A stretch of DNA of 64,000 bases from Polaribacter sp. (GCA_029245785.1 JAQWOR010000041.1:1-64000), one strand, 5' to 3'; shown: positions 28,814 through 40,190, counted from the first letter of the stretch. The notes: generated by a model not told the origin, from the letters alone. Made by a program: numbers and translations.

Positions 28814-29344
28814 TTAAACCTTTGTATCTATTTTCTTTAACAACTCTAAATACTTGTATGTTTCGTTCATGAAACTCAACGGGTTATTCGCCTTTTCTAC
28901 AATCACTAAATCAAACAACGCATCATTAACGCCTGAAAAACCTACTTTGAATGTTGCTTTAGACTTTAATGTTGCAAATTCTAAATACAATTGTCTTGCA
29001 TCAAAAAAACTGATTAACAAATCAAAAGGAGTTTCTAAAAAGACTTCAAAACTAGCATCTGTAACAACACCTTGCCAATTCATGTCTTTTTCAGTAAAAT
29101 GTTTGAAAGACTTCTTATCTGTTTTATCAAATTTTCGATACCTATAGATATGCACATTTCTAGAAATGCCCAAAACATCATGAACATATTGAAGAATATC
29201 AACACAAGAAAAAATTTCATCTGTGATTAGAATTCCGACAGTATGTATTTTATCAGCAGTTGAGTGTCGAGTTTCTAACTCTAATTCCAATACTTTTTTA
29301 AATTTCTGTTGTAGAAATTGTTCTTTAATTTTTCTAAAGCTCAT
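28814..29344 (-). CDS. DUF6913 family protein
   Basis: A 176-residue protein without signal or membrane segment. The pattern VGILITDEIFSCVDILQYVH, LGISRNVHIYRYRKFDKTDK and PFDLLISFFDARQLYLEFAT, followed by LKSKATFKVGFSGVNDALFD, matches the DUF6913 family of Bacteroidota. No function is known. In related genomes it lies beside dapA, as here. The divergent nucleotidase gene starts 67 bases away. Confidence 0.8.
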   Translation of the reverse strand: MSFRKIKEQFLQQKFKKVLELELETRHSTADKIHTVGILITDEIFSCVDILQYVHDVLGISRNVHIYRYRKFDKTDKKSFKHFTEKDMNWQGVVTDASFEVFLETPFDLLISFFDARQLYLEFATLKSKATFKVGFSGVNDALFDLVIVEKANNPLSFMNETYKYLELLKKIDTKV

Positions 29345-29411
29345 TTAAAAATTGATTCGTAAAATTGTATCTTAGCACAGCACAAATTTAATTAAAAAAA
29401 CATACGTACCA

Positions 29412-30161
29412 ATGAAAAGAATCACATTGCTGTTTTCTATCTTTTTCATACTCCTTTCCTGTAAAAAAGAAACCCATCATCTTAGCAAAATAACAAGTAA
29501 AACAATTGCTATTGATTCAACGCTTGTTTCTAACAATCAGATCACTAAAACAATTGCTCCGTACAAAAAGAAAATGGTTACAAAAATTAACACCGTACTT
29601 TCTTACAGTCCAAAAAGTATTACAAGAACTGACGGAGAACTAGAAAGCTCTTTAGGGAATTTATTGGGCGATTTGTCTTTTAAAAGGGTGCAGCCTATTT
29701 TTTATAAAAAAACAGGAAAAAACATTCACTTTGCTTTGTTTAATTATGGAGGTATTAGAGCCAGTATTTCTAAAGGAAATGTAAGCAACAAAAATGCTTT
29801 TAACCTCATGCCTTTTGAGAACAATTACGTAGTAGTTGAATTGTCTGGAGAAAAAATGATAATGCTGATCGATTATTTAATCAAAAGCAATAAAGCACAT
29901 CCATTATCAAAGCAATTTCGGTTATTAATTACTAAAAACGGATACACACTCTCTATAAACAACAAGCCTTTTGACAGTAAAAAATCTTATTTTGTGCTCA
30001 CCACAAATTATTTACAAGCCGGTGGAGATAATATGTATTTTTTCAAAAACCCTATTAAGCTGTATTCTATAAATTATAAAATGCGTCATGCTATTATAGA
30101 TGAATTTAAGAGCACAGACACCCTAAAGAGTAACTTAGACGGACGATTTAAAAGAAACTAA
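29412..30161 (+). CDS. 5'-nucleotidase C-terminal domain lipoprotein
   Basis: A 249-residue lipoprotein (MKRITLLFSIFFILLSC). The rest is the substrate-binding C-terminal domain of the UshA/5'-nucleotidase family: ESSLGNLLGDLSFKRVQP, FALFNYGGIRASISKGNVSN, NAFNLMPFENNYVVVELSGE and NYLQAGGDNMYFFKNP. It lacks the metallophosphatase half, which is encoded by the next gene one base downstream. The two products presumably act together on nucleotides or sugar nucleotides in the periplasm. Confidence 0.88.
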   Translation: MKRITLLFSIFFILLSCKKETHHLSKITSKTIAIDSTLVSNNQITKTIAPYKKKMVTKINTVLSYSPKSITRTDGELESSLGNLLGDLSFKRVQPIFYKKTGKNIHFALFNYGGIRASISKGNVSNKNAFNLMPFENNYVVVELSGEKMIMLIDYLIKSNKAHPLSKQFRLLITKNGYTLSINNKPFDSKKSYFVLTTNYLQAGGDNMYFFKNPIKLYSINYKMRHAIIDEFKSTDTLKSNLDGRFKRN

Positions 30162-30162
30162 T

Positions 30163-31077
30163 ATGAACAGACGCACATTTATACAACAAACAACCGCAGC
30201 AGTTTCTTTAACCACAATTGGCGGGCTCTCCTTGCCTTCTTTTGGCACAAAAAAACAAAAACATATTACCATTTTACACACCAACGACACACATAGTCAT
30301 GTAGAGCCTTTTGAAGCAAGCCATTATAAGCATGCTAATAAAGGAGGTGTTGCAAGAAGAGCAACGTTGATTGAGAGTATCCGAAATGAAAACCCCAACA
30401 CCTTGCTGTTAGATGCTGGAGATATTTTTCAAGGAACCCCATACTTTAATTATTTTGGTGGTGAATTGGAGTTCAAGCTAATGAGCATGCTTAACTATGA
30501 TTTGGCAACCATTGGAAACCATGATTTTGACAATGCTATTGACGGGTTTTACAAGCAATTGCCCCATGCAAAATTTAATTTTGTTTCTGCTAATTACGAT
30601 TTTAAAAACACGGTGTTAGACAGCCATGTAAAACCCTATCAAATTTTCATCAAAGACGGAATAAAAATTGGAGTTTTTGGCTTGGGAATTGAACTAACAG
30701 GATTGGTAAGTCCAAAAATGTACAAAGAAACGGTGTATTTAGATCCTAGTGAAATGGCTCAAGATATGAGCCGGATTTTAAAAGACGAGCAGCAATGTGA
30801 TTTGGTCATTTGCCTTTCACATTTAGGATATTATTACCAAAAAAATCCAACAAAAATTTCAGATCTAAACTTGGCGAAAAAGACTAAAAATATCGATTTG
30901 ATTATCGGCGGACATACGCATACTTTTTTACCAAAACCAACAATTGTAAAAAACAGTATGCACGAAAATATGCTGGTAAACCAAGTAGGCGCCTATGGAA
31001 TAAACCTAGGCCGTATTGACTTTTATTTTGATAGTAACAACAACAAAACAAGTCAAGGAAAAACAATTTTAGTGTAA
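30163..31077 (+). CDS. Metallophosphatase (5'-nucleotidase N-terminal domain), Tat-exported
   Basis: A 304-residue calcineurin-like phosphoesterase with a twin-arginine signal (MNRRTFIQQTTAAVSLTTIG). Metal-ligand motifs are complete: ILHTNDTHSHVEPF, LLLDAGDIFQGTPYFNYFGG, TIGNHDFDN, VICLSHLGYYY and DLIIGGHTHTFLPKP. It ends where the UshA family would continue into the C-terminal domain, which is encoded just upstream. It is exported by Tat, presumably folded with metal, while its partner uses the Sec/lipoprotein route. Confidence 0.9.
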   Translation: MNRRTFIQQTTAAVSLTTIGGLSLPSFGTKKQKHITILHTNDTHSHVEPFEASHYKHANKGGVARRATLIESIRNENPNTLLLDAGDIFQGTPYFNYFGGELEFKLMSMLNYDLATIGNHDFDNAIDGFYKQLPHAKFNFVSANYDFKNTVLDSHVKPYQIFIKDGIKIGVFGLGIELTGLVSPKMYKETVYLDPSEMAQDMSRILKDEQQCDLVICLSHLGYYYQKNPTKISDLNLAKKTKNIDLIIGGHTHTFLPKPTIVKNSMHENMLVNQVGAYGINLGRIDFYFDSNNNKTSQGKTILV

Positions 31078-31088
31078 AAACTTGTCTT

Positions 31089-31763
31089 TTATACGGATTC
31101 TAGTGAATTATTTTTGGCAACCATCGCTTTGCAAATTAAGTACTGCGCAATGATATAGGTAAGCATAATGAGCAACCCATATAACTCATTCGACTCATAA
31201 AAACGGTTGATTGCAATCATACTGTCAGATGCAATAAAAATAATTGCTCCCAAAAACAACCATAAATTTTCTGTTGATTTTTCTCCGATATAATTCAATA
31301 AGGCTACCGCTCCAAAAGTTGAAATTGTAATTCCGTATACAATAACCGGAAACAACATGTCTCCTAAATTATCTTTGATTAACAACAACAATCCTGCAAG
31401 AAAAATTACAAAAGGAAAAGAAACAAATAGCATCGAAGATTTTGACGTAGTCTTTAAAAAACCTGCCGTTATTTTTATATACATGATGTGTGCAAGCAAA
31501 AAAGAACCCAAACCATACATGAAAAAATTAGCCTCTGAAGACAATAAGAAAACATCTCCTAAAAACGAAAAGAACAAGCCTAATACAAACCAGCTGTTGG
31601 CTTTTTTAACCGAAGCTAAATAAACAACTGCCAAAAAGGTAAGAATCAATGGCTTTGCAAAACTTCTTAGAATGTCATTTCCAGTAATAATTGCCCAAAT
31701 ATCGGCTGTAGATACAGCTAAAAATAAAAGGGTTGCGAGGGTAATCTTGGTTGGTTTGGTCAT
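31089..31763 (-). CDS. YhhN family membrane protein (lysoplasmalogenase-like)
   Basis: A 224-residue integral membrane protein with about eight hydrophobic segments. The YhhN-family features are KPLILTFLAVVYLA, WFVLGLFFSFLGDVFLL, FMYGLGSFLLAHIMYI and GAIIFIASDSMIAINRFYE. Some members hydrolyse the vinyl-ether bond of lysoplasmalogens; whether this one does cannot be seen. It lies 5 bases after ligA on the same strand, so it is probably co-transcribed, and 11 bases from the convergent metallophosphatase end. Confidence 0.85.
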   Translation of the reverse strand: MTKPTKITLATLLFLAVSTADIWAIITGNDILRSFAKPLILTFLAVVYLASVKKANSWFVLGLFFSFLGDVFLLSSEANFFMYGLGSFLLAHIMYIKITAGFLKTTSKSSMLFVSFPFVIFLAGLLLLIKDNLGDMLFPVIVYGITISTFGAVALLNYIGEKSTENLWLFLGAIIFIASDSMIAINRFYESNELYGLLIMLTYIIAQYLICKAMVAKNNSLESV

Positions 31764-31768
31764 ACTAT

Positions 31769-33784
<2,016 letters not shown>

Positions 33785-33788
33785 TCAA

Positions 33789-34370
33789 TTATTTCTTTAC
33801 TTTTCCTGAAAACACACTAATGCCTTTTGGAAGCGGATTCCCAGAAGAACGCCTAAACGACACTACTTGACCAACATGCCAAAGTGCATCAGAAATAGGA
33901 CCGTTTAGTTGGTTCCAAAATGGAAATTCAGTCGTATTATCTCCTTTTTTGAAAACAATTTTAAACTGAGAAACATCTGTACTGTTTCGTAAAATTTTAC
34001 TTGCTTTTTGAAGATTTAACAACGTTTTTTCTCTCTTTTCAATAAAGGCCATTTTAGGTTGTGGTGTTCCATTTACAACTTGCAAGGTCGAATTCACAAT
34101 CATTTGAGTTAATTCTAAAATATGATCAATAGTTTCTTCAGAGGTTCTTGCCTCATTATTCGGTTTAAAGGCCAGGTCTTTTGCAGTCAATCCTTCAGTT
34201 GCCCAATAGTATCTAAAACCTAAACCATCAACCATTCTGCTAGCAACAGTACCTGCTGTATATTCTTTTGCAGCTTCTGGAATTTCATAATACGGAAGCT
34301 TATTTGTGTATTGTGCATGTGAACTCATCGACATAAATATAAGTAAAAACAGGGTGCAACTAGTTTTCAT
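33789..34370 (-). CDS. DinB-like protein with signal peptide
   Basis: A 193-residue protein with an N-terminal signal (MKTSCTLFLLIFMSMSSHAQ). The remainder matches the DinB/YfiT four-helix family: FRYYWATEGLTAKDLAFKP, TSEETIDHILELTQMIVNST and DALWHVGQVVSFRRSSGNPL. The His residues in IDHIL and LWHVGQ are likely metal ligands. Periplasmic location is unusual for the superfamily but common for this flavobacterial subgroup. The substrate is unknown. It lies 19 bases upstream of ligA. Confidence 0.8.
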   Translation of the reverse strand: MKTSCTLFLLIFMSMSSHAQYTNKLPYYEIPEAAKEYTAGTVASRMVDGLGFRYYWATEGLTAKDLAFKPNNEARTSEETIDHILELTQMIVNSTLQVVNGTPQPKMAFIEKREKTLLNLQKASKILRNSTDVSQFKIVFKKGDNTTEFPFWNQLNGPISDALWHVGQVVSFRRSSGNPLPKGISVFSGKVKK

Positions 34371-34469
34371 CTGTTTAAAATTTGAACATAAAACAAACCT
34401 TCTCGTATTCGTTTTGTTTGATTGTTTTTATTTTCTTGCTAAAAATAACAAAATTGTTGGTGTTAGAAA

Positions 34470-34500
34470 ACAAAAAAACCGAAACAAATTTGTTTCGGTT
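34470..34500 (-). terminator. Intrinsic terminator of gapdh
   Basis: A perfect 24-base palindrome (34477-34500; half-site AACCGAAACAAA) is followed on the minus strand by a T run (complement of the A stretch at 34472-34478). It lies 46 bases downstream of the gapdh stop. Confidence 0.85.
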
Positions 34501-34514
34501 CTTATATAAATTAC

Positions 34515-34546
34515 CAGATTCTTCGTTTCGCTCAGAATGACATCTG
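34515..34546. repeat. Intergenic repeat-like element (CAGAT ... CTCAGAATGACATCTG)
   Basis: Between the gapdh stop and its terminator lies CAGATTCTTCGTTTCGCTCA followed by GAATGACATCTG, ending in the inverted CAGAT/ATCTG pair. The AGAATGACA word also occurs in the gap at 1103-1112 as CGGAATGACA, and CGCTACGCTC at 53043-53052 is of the same style. Such elements are often scattered in genomes of this kind. Confidence 0.4.
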
Positions 34547-35989
34547 TTAATAGTAGGTAAAGCGCCTTACTTTAGCAATGTGTTTTGCCAATCGCATTAC
34601 TTGATGTGAGTAACCATATTCATTATCATACCATATATATATCACTAAACTATTGCCATCTGTAATGGTTGCTTTGCTGTCAAAAATTGAAGGAGCTGAA
34701 GAGCCAATAATATCTGAAGAAACCAATTCATTGTCAAGAGAATATTTTATTTGCTCTACCAAAGCACCTTCTAAAGCACCTTGTTTCATGATTGCGTTTA
34801 CAGAATCTACAGTAACCTCTGTATGCAATTGTAAACTTAAAATTGCTAATGAACCGTTTGGAACCGGAACACGAATTGCATTGGAAGTCAATTTGCCTTC
34901 TAATGCAGGCAATGCTTTTGCAACTGCTTTTCCTGCTCCTGTTTCTGTAATGACCATATTCAAAGCAGCTGCTCTACCTCTACGGTATTTGCTGTGCATA
35001 TTGTCAACTAAATTTTGATCGTTTGTATAGGCATGAATGGTTTCTAAATGCCCTTTTTTAATACCAAAGTTATCTTCCAACACTTTTAAAACTGGCGTAA
35101 TTGCATTGGTAGTACAAGAAGCTGCAGAAAAAACATCAACCTTATCTGGATTGTGCTCTGCATGATTTACACCATGTACAATATTAGGAACCCCTTTTCC
35201 AGGCGCTGTCAATAACACCTTACTAGCTCCTTTTGACTTTAAATGTCTTGATAGTGCTTCCTTATCTCTAAAAGCGCCTGTATTATCAACAATCAATGCA
35301 TCGTTAATTCCGTATACAGTATAATCAATATCTTCTGGCGCATTTGCAGAAATCATATGTACAGTGGTTCCGTTGATAATCAACGCCTTATTCTCTACAT
35401 CTACTTGAACAGTTCCTAAGAAGTCTCCATGAACAGAATCTATACTCAACAACGATGCTCTTTTTTCTAACACAGTTTGATTGATGGCTCCGCGAGTAAC
35501 AATTGCTCTTAGGCGCAACTGAGATCCTTTCCCCATTTTATGCATTAATTCACGTGCTAATAAACGGCCAATTCTACCAAAACCGTATAAAACAACATCT
35601 TTTGGTATAATATTTTCTGCTTTTGTAGCCTCTTTCAATTGGGTTTTAACAAAAGCCACTTTATCCTCACATGCTTTTTCATTCAAGTGACATTCATACG
35701 CTAACTTTCCGATGTCTAATTTAGAAGATGGTAAGGCTATTAATTGAATTGCTTTTGCAATTTCTAAAGCATCAAAAATAGAAATTGGTTTTGCTACAAA
35801 CTCTTTTGCATAGTCGATTAAGTTTAAAACTTCACTAGCTCTTTTATCTACCAATTGATTTCTAAAAAGTACCAATTCGATCGATTTATCATACCATAAA
35901 TCGTTTACGATATTGATAAATTCTACCGTAGTTCTACGTATTTGAGCTTGAGAGCTCACTTCTTTTTCGTAATTTGTTAATGTTGACAT
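34547..35989 (-). CDS. gapdh: Glyceraldehyde-3-phosphate dehydrogenase, long form
   Basis: A 480-residue enzyme about 140 residues longer than classical GapA. The N-terminal extension (residues 1-145) is a helical region typical of the flavobacterial long form. The Rossmann motif is LYGFGRIGRLLARELM, the catalytic Cys292 is in SAASCTTNAITP, and the His is in IHAYTNDQNLVDN. The C-terminal signature WYDNEYGYSHQVMRLAKHI is present. It acts in glycolysis or gluconeogenesis. It has its own promoter box and terminator, so it is monocistronic. Confidence 0.95.
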   Translation of the reverse strand: MSTLTNYEKEVSSQAQIRRTTVEFINIVNDLWYDKSIELVLFRNQLVDKRASEVLNLIDYAKEFVAKPISIFDALEIAKAIQLIALPSSKLDIGKLAYECHLNEKACEDKVAFVKTQLKEATKAENIIPKDVVLYGFGRIGRLLARELMHKMGKGSQLRLRAIVTRGAINQTVLEKRASLLSIDSVHGDFLGTVQVDVENKALIINGTTVHMISANAPEDIDYTVYGINDALIVDNTGAFRDKEALSRHLKSKGASKVLLTAPGKGVPNIVHGVNHAEHNPDKVDVFSAASCTTNAITPVLKVLEDNFGIKKGHLETIHAYTNDQNLVDNMHSKYRRGRAAALNMVITETGAGKAVAKALPALEGKLTSNAIRVPVPNGSLAILSLQLHTEVTVDSVNAIMKQGALEGALVEQIKYSLDNELVSSDIIGSSAPSIFDSKATITDGNSLVIYIWYDNEYGYSHQVMRLAKHIAKVRRFTYY

Positions 35990-36022
35990 AGTTGTGTGCT
36001 ATCTATTGTTTAAATTTTGCTG

Positions 36023-36030
36023 CAAAAGTA
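36023..36030 (-). promoter_or_regulatory. -7 promoter box of gapdh
   Basis: TACTTTTG on the minus strand matches TAnnTTTG and leaves a 33-base leader before the ATG at 35989. Confidence 0.5.
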
Positions 36031-36126
36031 GTTATTTCAATCGATTTCGTAACTCTTTTTTCAAATAAAAACGTTAGTGTTTAAAAACACAAAAAAAGGA
36101 TACCATTAGAGGGGCTATTTTAGAGT

Positions 36127-37518
36127 TTATCGAAATCGAATCCGCTCTATTTCTCCATCCAAATTCAACATTTCAATAATAATTTTATACCTTCTATCTC
36201 TACCTAGAGCATCTAAAGTTTCAGCCACACTTTTCGCGTCATTAATTTTTTCACCGTTCACTTTAGTAATAACAAAGCCTCTTAAACTGTTTTCTGAATA
36301 ATCATCTCCAGCAGCATAAATCTGAACACCTGCAGAAATTCCTTTATCTTTCAATTCTTTCTTCGTTAAATTTATCAACTCCCACTTAAAGGCCTTCGAA
36401 ATAAACGTAGATTTTCTTTTCTTTAAGCGCACATTCTTTACTAGTAAAACACCTGCCCTATCAACAGTTACATTTACAAAATCTCCTGGTCTTTTTGCAC
36501 GTAACTGGCCTGCTAAATCAGCATATTTTGAAATTTTTACCTGGTTTATTTTTTTGATAACATCGCCTTTTTCTATCCCAGCTTCATCAGCACTTCCATC
36601 TTCAACAATGTTTGACACCTTTACACCGTTAATACTCTCATTTTCTTTTGAAGAATACAAAATTCCCATCGCTACTTCCTGAACACTACCAAACTCCATT
36701 AAATCTTCTATCACCCGCTTTGCAATATTAGAAGGAACTGCAAATGAATACCCAATAAAAGAGCCTGTTTTTGAAGAAATAGCAGTGTTAATTCCTATCA
36801 ACTCACCACGAATATTTACCAATGCCCCTCCACTATTTCCAGGATTTACAGCAGCATCTGTTTGGATAAAAGACTCTACATTATTATTTCCTTTTAAATC
36901 TCTTCCTTTTGCGCTTATAATTCCTGCTGTAACTGTAGAGGTTAAGTTATACGGATTTCCAACCGCTAACACCCATTCACCTACTTTAATTTGATCAGAA
37001 TTTCCAAAAGGAATATAAGGCAACTCTTGATCTGTGTTAATTTTTAACAACGCAATGTCATTATCAGGATCTGTTCCAATTAATTCTGCTTTGTACTTTT
37101 TTTGATTATTCAATGTAATTTCCAAGTCTGTTGCTTCTGCAATCACATGGTTGTTGGTAATAACATACCCGTCTGATGTAATAACAACACCACTTCCTGT
37201 ACCTACTTGTTCATATTTTCTAGCACCACTTCCTCTTCCGTAATAGAATTCTGCCCACGGATTTATTTGGGTTTTTACAGCGGTGTTCTTTACATGAACA
37301 ACCGCATTCACCGTTTTTTCTGCGGCAATAGTAAAATCTGTAGTCGTAGCACCATTGTACAGCCCTGTTTCTGTATAATTAGATTTAACAACATTTGATA
37401 AAGGCGAAATAGTGCGCTCAATAATTACCTGCGGCTGTTCTACAAACAATTTGTAGCCTCCAAGAGCAATTCCACCTCCTATAACTGCAACTCCTAAAAT
37501 TCCTAGTATTTTCTTCAT
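36127..37518 (-). CDS. Do-like (DegP/DegQ) periplasmic serine protease
   Basis: A 463-residue protein with an uncleaved or cleavable N-terminal hydrophobic segment (ILGILGVAVIGGGIALGGY). The trypsin-like domain has the full triad: His124 in VITNNHVIAEA, Asp154 in DPDNDIALLK and Ser229 in NPGNSGGALVN. Two PDZ domains follow (about 275-365 and 385-460; SADEAGIEKGDVIKKINQVK and RGFVITKVNGEKINDAKSVA). Its role is degradation or refolding of misfolded envelope proteins. A TATATTTG box lies 20 bases upstream. dapF is divergent. Confidence 0.94.
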   Translation of the reverse strand: MKKILGILGVAVIGGGIALGGYKLFVEQPQVIIERTISPLSNVVKSNYTETGLYNGATTTDFTIAAEKTVNAVVHVKNTAVKTQINPWAEFYYGRGSGARKYEQVGTGSGVVITSDGYVITNNHVIAEATDLEITLNNQKKYKAELIGTDPDNDIALLKINTDQELPYIPFGNSDQIKVGEWVLAVGNPYNLTSTVTAGIISAKGRDLKGNNNVESFIQTDAAVNPGNSGGALVNIRGELIGINTAISSKTGSFIGYSFAVPSNIAKRVIEDLMEFGSVQEVAMGILYSSKENESINGVKVSNIVEDGSADEAGIEKGDVIKKINQVKISKYADLAGQLRAKRPGDFVNVTVDRAGVLLVKNVRLKKRKSTFISKAFKWELINLTKKELKDKGISAGVQIYAAGDDYSENSLRGFVITKVNGEKINDAKSVAETLDALGRDRRYKIIIEMLNLDGEIERIRFR

Positions 37519-37538
37519 GATGCTTTTTTTTAGTTGTT

Positions 37539-37546
37539 CAAATATA
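37539..37546 (-). promoter_or_regulatory. -7 promoter box of the Do-like protease
   Basis: TATATTTG on the minus strand matches TAnnTTTG, 20 bases before the ATG at 37518. A TTTG lies 16 bases upstream (37566-37563), shorter than the consensus spacing. No heat-shock type inverted repeat is seen. Confidence 0.5.
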
Positions 37547-37634
37547 CATTTTTAACATGCTGCAAAAATCTGTTTAACTTTTTTTAACGCATTTTAACCC
37601 CTCTTTAACAGTCTTTTTTCTTCGGATTAATTCC

Positions 37635-37642
37635 TATCTTTG
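37635..37642 (+). promoter_or_regulatory. -7 promoter box of dapF (near-leaderless)
   Basis: TATCTTTG ends six bases before the dapF ATG at 37649. The in-frame TTG at 37640 lies inside the box, which argues against it as a start. Confidence 0.55.
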
Positions 37643-37648
37643 CTCTTT

Positions 37649-38425
37649 ATGAAGTTAACTTTTTACAAATACCAAGGGACTGGCAATGACTTTATACTCG
37701 TTGACAATCGATCTGAAGAATTCCCAAAAGAAAATATTTCTTTGATTAACAAACTCTGTGATCGTAATTTTGGAATTGGCGCTGACGGACTCATTTTATT
37801 AGAGAATGACGAGAAGTCAGACTTTAAAATGGTGTATTTTAATGCCGATGGAAATGAAAGTACCATGTGTGGAAACGGCGGAAGATGTATTGTTGCCTTT
37901 GCATATAAACTAGGCTTAATCAATGCTACAACTTCGTTTTTAGCAATTGACGGATTGCATTATGCAACCATAGAAAAAGAAATTGTTGCTTTACAAATGA
38001 TTGATGTGAACACAATAACAGTCAATGAAAATTTCGTTTTTACAGACACCGGATCTCCACATCATGTACAATTGGTTGAACATCTAATTGATTTCCCAGT
38101 AGTTACTCAGGGAAGAAAAATTAGAAACGAAATCTACGGAACAGCAGGAAGCAATATCAATTTTGTAGAACAAATAAACGCATCAACATTTGCGGTACGT
38201 ACTTACGAACGTGGCGTTGAAGATGAAACTTTGGCTTGTGGAACAGGAGTAACTGCCGTTGCAATTGCCATGCATACAACAGGAAAAACAAAAAGTAATT
38301 CAGTAACTTTACCCGTAAACGGAGGTATACTCACTGTTTCTTTTGAGCTTGTTGACAATCATTATAAAAACATCTTTCTAAAAGGCCCAGCAACTTTTGT
38401 TTTTAAAGGTACTATCGAAATTTAA
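37649..38425 (+). CDS. dapF: Diaminopimelate epimerase
   Basis: DapF interconverts LL- and meso-diaminopimelate for lysine and peptidoglycan. The 258-residue protein has both catalytic cysteines: Cys74 in NESTMCGNGGRC and Cys197 in DETLACGTGVTAVAIA. It starts MKLTFYKYQGTGNDFILVDN, the family N-terminus. The ATG at 37649 is chosen over the TTG at 37640, which lies in the promoter box. Its stop overlaps the next ATG by one base. Confidence 0.96.
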   Translation: MKLTFYKYQGTGNDFILVDNRSEEFPKENISLINKLCDRNFGIGADGLILLENDEKSDFKMVYFNADGNESTMCGNGGRCIVAFAYKLGLINATTSFLAIDGLHYATIEKEIVALQMIDVNTITVNENFVFTDTGSPHHVQLVEHLIDFPVVTQGRKIRNEIYGTAGSNINFVEQINASTFAVRTYERGVEDETLACGTGVTAVAIAMHTTGKTKSNSVTLPVNGGILTVSFELVDNHYKNIFLKGPATFVFKGTIEI

Positions 38426-38949
38426 TGGATACACTACAAGGAAAGATCATACAATTAAGAGCTTTAGAACCTGAAGATTTACAATTTTTGTTCGATACAG
38501 AAAACAATGAATCATTTTGGGAAGTAAGCCACACACAGGTTCCGTTCTCTAAATTTTTACTAAAACAATATTTAGAAAATGCCCATCAAGACATTTATGA
38601 AGCAAAGCAATTGCGACTCATCATTGAAGAAAGAAAAACCCATGAAGCAGTTGGAATGATTGATCTGTTTAACTTTAATCCGCAACATCAAAGAGCAGGA
38701 ATTGGTATTTTAATTCATAAAAAACACCAAGAAAAGGGTTTTGCATCCGAAGCAATTGCATTGCTAATCAAGTATTGCTTTACACAGTTAAATTTACATC
38801 AACTGTATGCCAATATCACTTCTGAGAATGCAAAAAGCATTGCTTTATTTGAAAAGCACAACTTTAAAAAAATTGGAGTAAAAAAAGATTGGATTTATAC
38901 AAATGGAAAATTTAAAAACGAAATTTTATTTCAACGCATCCATGCATAA
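38425..38949 (+). CDS. GNAT family N-acetyltransferase (RimJ/RimL/SpeG type)
   Basis: A 174-residue acetyltransferase: GKIIQLRALEPEDLQFLFDT, GMIDLFNFNPQHQRAGIGIL and IHKKHQEKGFASEAIALLIK (acetyl-CoA binding), then ANITSENAKSIALFEKHNF. The acceptor is unknown. It sits between dapF (one-base overlap) and mltG (8-base overlap), an arrangement kept in Flavobacteriia. Confidence 0.88.
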   Translation: MDTLQGKIIQLRALEPEDLQFLFDTENNESFWEVSHTQVPFSKFLLKQYLENAHQDIYEAKQLRLIIEERKTHEAVGMIDLFNFNPQHQRAGIGILIHKKHQEKGFASEAIALLIKYCFTQLNLHQLYANITSENAKSIALFEKHNFKKIGVKKDWIYTNGKFKNEILFQRIHA

Positions 38950-39973
38950 AAAACATATTTACGGAATTACAGCAGCCATTCTTTTAATTATAGGAGCTAT
39001 TGGCGCTACTAACTATTATCAAAAAATATTTGGCCAAAGCGTAACTCAAAATGGAGCCATCTACATTCGATCAAACACTACAATAACAGGGCTAGAAGAA
39101 TCTCTAAAACCATTTTTAAAAGATCCTGAAAATTTTACTTGGCTTGCTCAAAAGAAAAAATTCACAACCCTCAAAGGTGGAATGTACCTTCTTAAAAAAG
39201 ACATGTCGCTGAATGATCTTGTAAACCTACTCAGAAGCGGACAACAGACTCCCATAAAAGTTACCTTTAACAATCAGCATACTTTAGAAAATTTAGCAGG
39301 AAGAGTTTCACAGCAAATAGAAGCCGACTCTGCTTCTATTGTAAACGCACTACTCAACCCTAATTTCTTATCCGCTAATAACCTTCAACCAAAATCTGTA
39401 CTCGAAATATGCATTCCGAATAGCTATGAATTTTATTGGAACACTTCTGCTAAAAAATTTAGAGACCGCATGCTAAAAGAATATCAGCGGTTTTGGACAC
39501 CAAACAGATTAGAAAAAGCAAAAAAAATACAGCTTACAAAAAGTGAAGTTACCACCTTAGCTTCTATCGTACAAAAAGAAACTGCACAAAAAAAAGAGAG
39601 ACCTATGGTTGCAGGCTTGTATTTAAACCGATTGAAAAGCCACTGGCCATTACAAGCCGACCCAACAATTATCTATATACTCAAAGAAAAAAACGGAGCA
39701 GATTTTATGGTAAAAAGAGTACTAAACAAAGATCTAAAAATAGATTCTCCTTATAATACTTATAAAAACAAGGGCTTACCTCCAACATTGATTGGAATGC
39801 CCGACATCTCTTCTATTGATGCTGTATTAAACCCAACAAAACACAACTATTATTATATGTGTGCAAGTATTAATAACATAGGTTTTCATGAATTTGCAAG
39901 AACCTTGACACAACACAACAGAAATGCTGTAAAATACCAACGTTGGATCAGTAAAAAAGGAATCAATCGTTAA
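38942..39973 (+). CDS. mltG: Endolytic transglycosylase MltG
   Basis: MltG cuts nascent peptidoglycan strands at the inner membrane and so sets glycan length. The 343-residue protein has one N-terminal membrane helix (IYGITAAILLIIGAIGATNYY), a LysM-like N-domain and the YceG catalytic domain. The likely catalytic Glu213 is in ASIVQKETAQKKER, followed by VAGLYLNRLKSHWPLQADPT and YNTYKNKGLPPTLIGMPDIS. I use the ATG at 38942 (MHKKHIYGI), since an earlier start at 38903 adds residues from inside the GNAT gene. Confidence 0.94.
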   Translation: MHKKHIYGITAAILLIIGAIGATNYYQKIFGQSVTQNGAIYIRSNTTITGLEESLKPFLKDPENFTWLAQKKKFTTLKGGMYLLKKDMSLNDLVNLLRSGQQTPIKVTFNNQHTLENLAGRVSQQIEADSASIVNALLNPNFLSANNLQPKSVLEICIPNSYEFYWNTSAKKFRDRMLKEYQRFWTPNRLEKAKKIQLTKSEVTTLASIVQKETAQKKERPMVAGLYLNRLKSHWPLQADPTIIYILKEKNGADFMVKRVLNKDLKIDSPYNTYKNKGLPPTLIGMPDISSIDAVLNPTKHNYYYMCASINNIGFHEFARTLTQHNRNAVKYQRWISKKGINR

Positions 39974-40141
39974 AAAATTAAATTTTAAAATTCTCAATAA
40001 CTTTCTTAGCTTTTGCCAACTCTACAAAATTTTTCACTTTCTCATTAGAATATGATAACATATGTAGAAATTTTTTCCGTTATTTGCATTCTTTAAAACC
40101 ATAAAAAACAACTGATAATCAGCTATTTAAAAAATATATTG

Positions 40142-40149
40142 TATCTTTG
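40142..40149 (+). promoter_or_regulatory. -7 promoter box of the lysozyme-fold gene
   Basis: TATCTTTG matches TAnnTTTG. No ATG occurs between it and the conserved part of the downstream gene. Confidence 0.5.
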
Positions 40150-40190
40150 CGCCGCTTAACAGAAAGTATTCTATTATTAGAAATTTTTTA

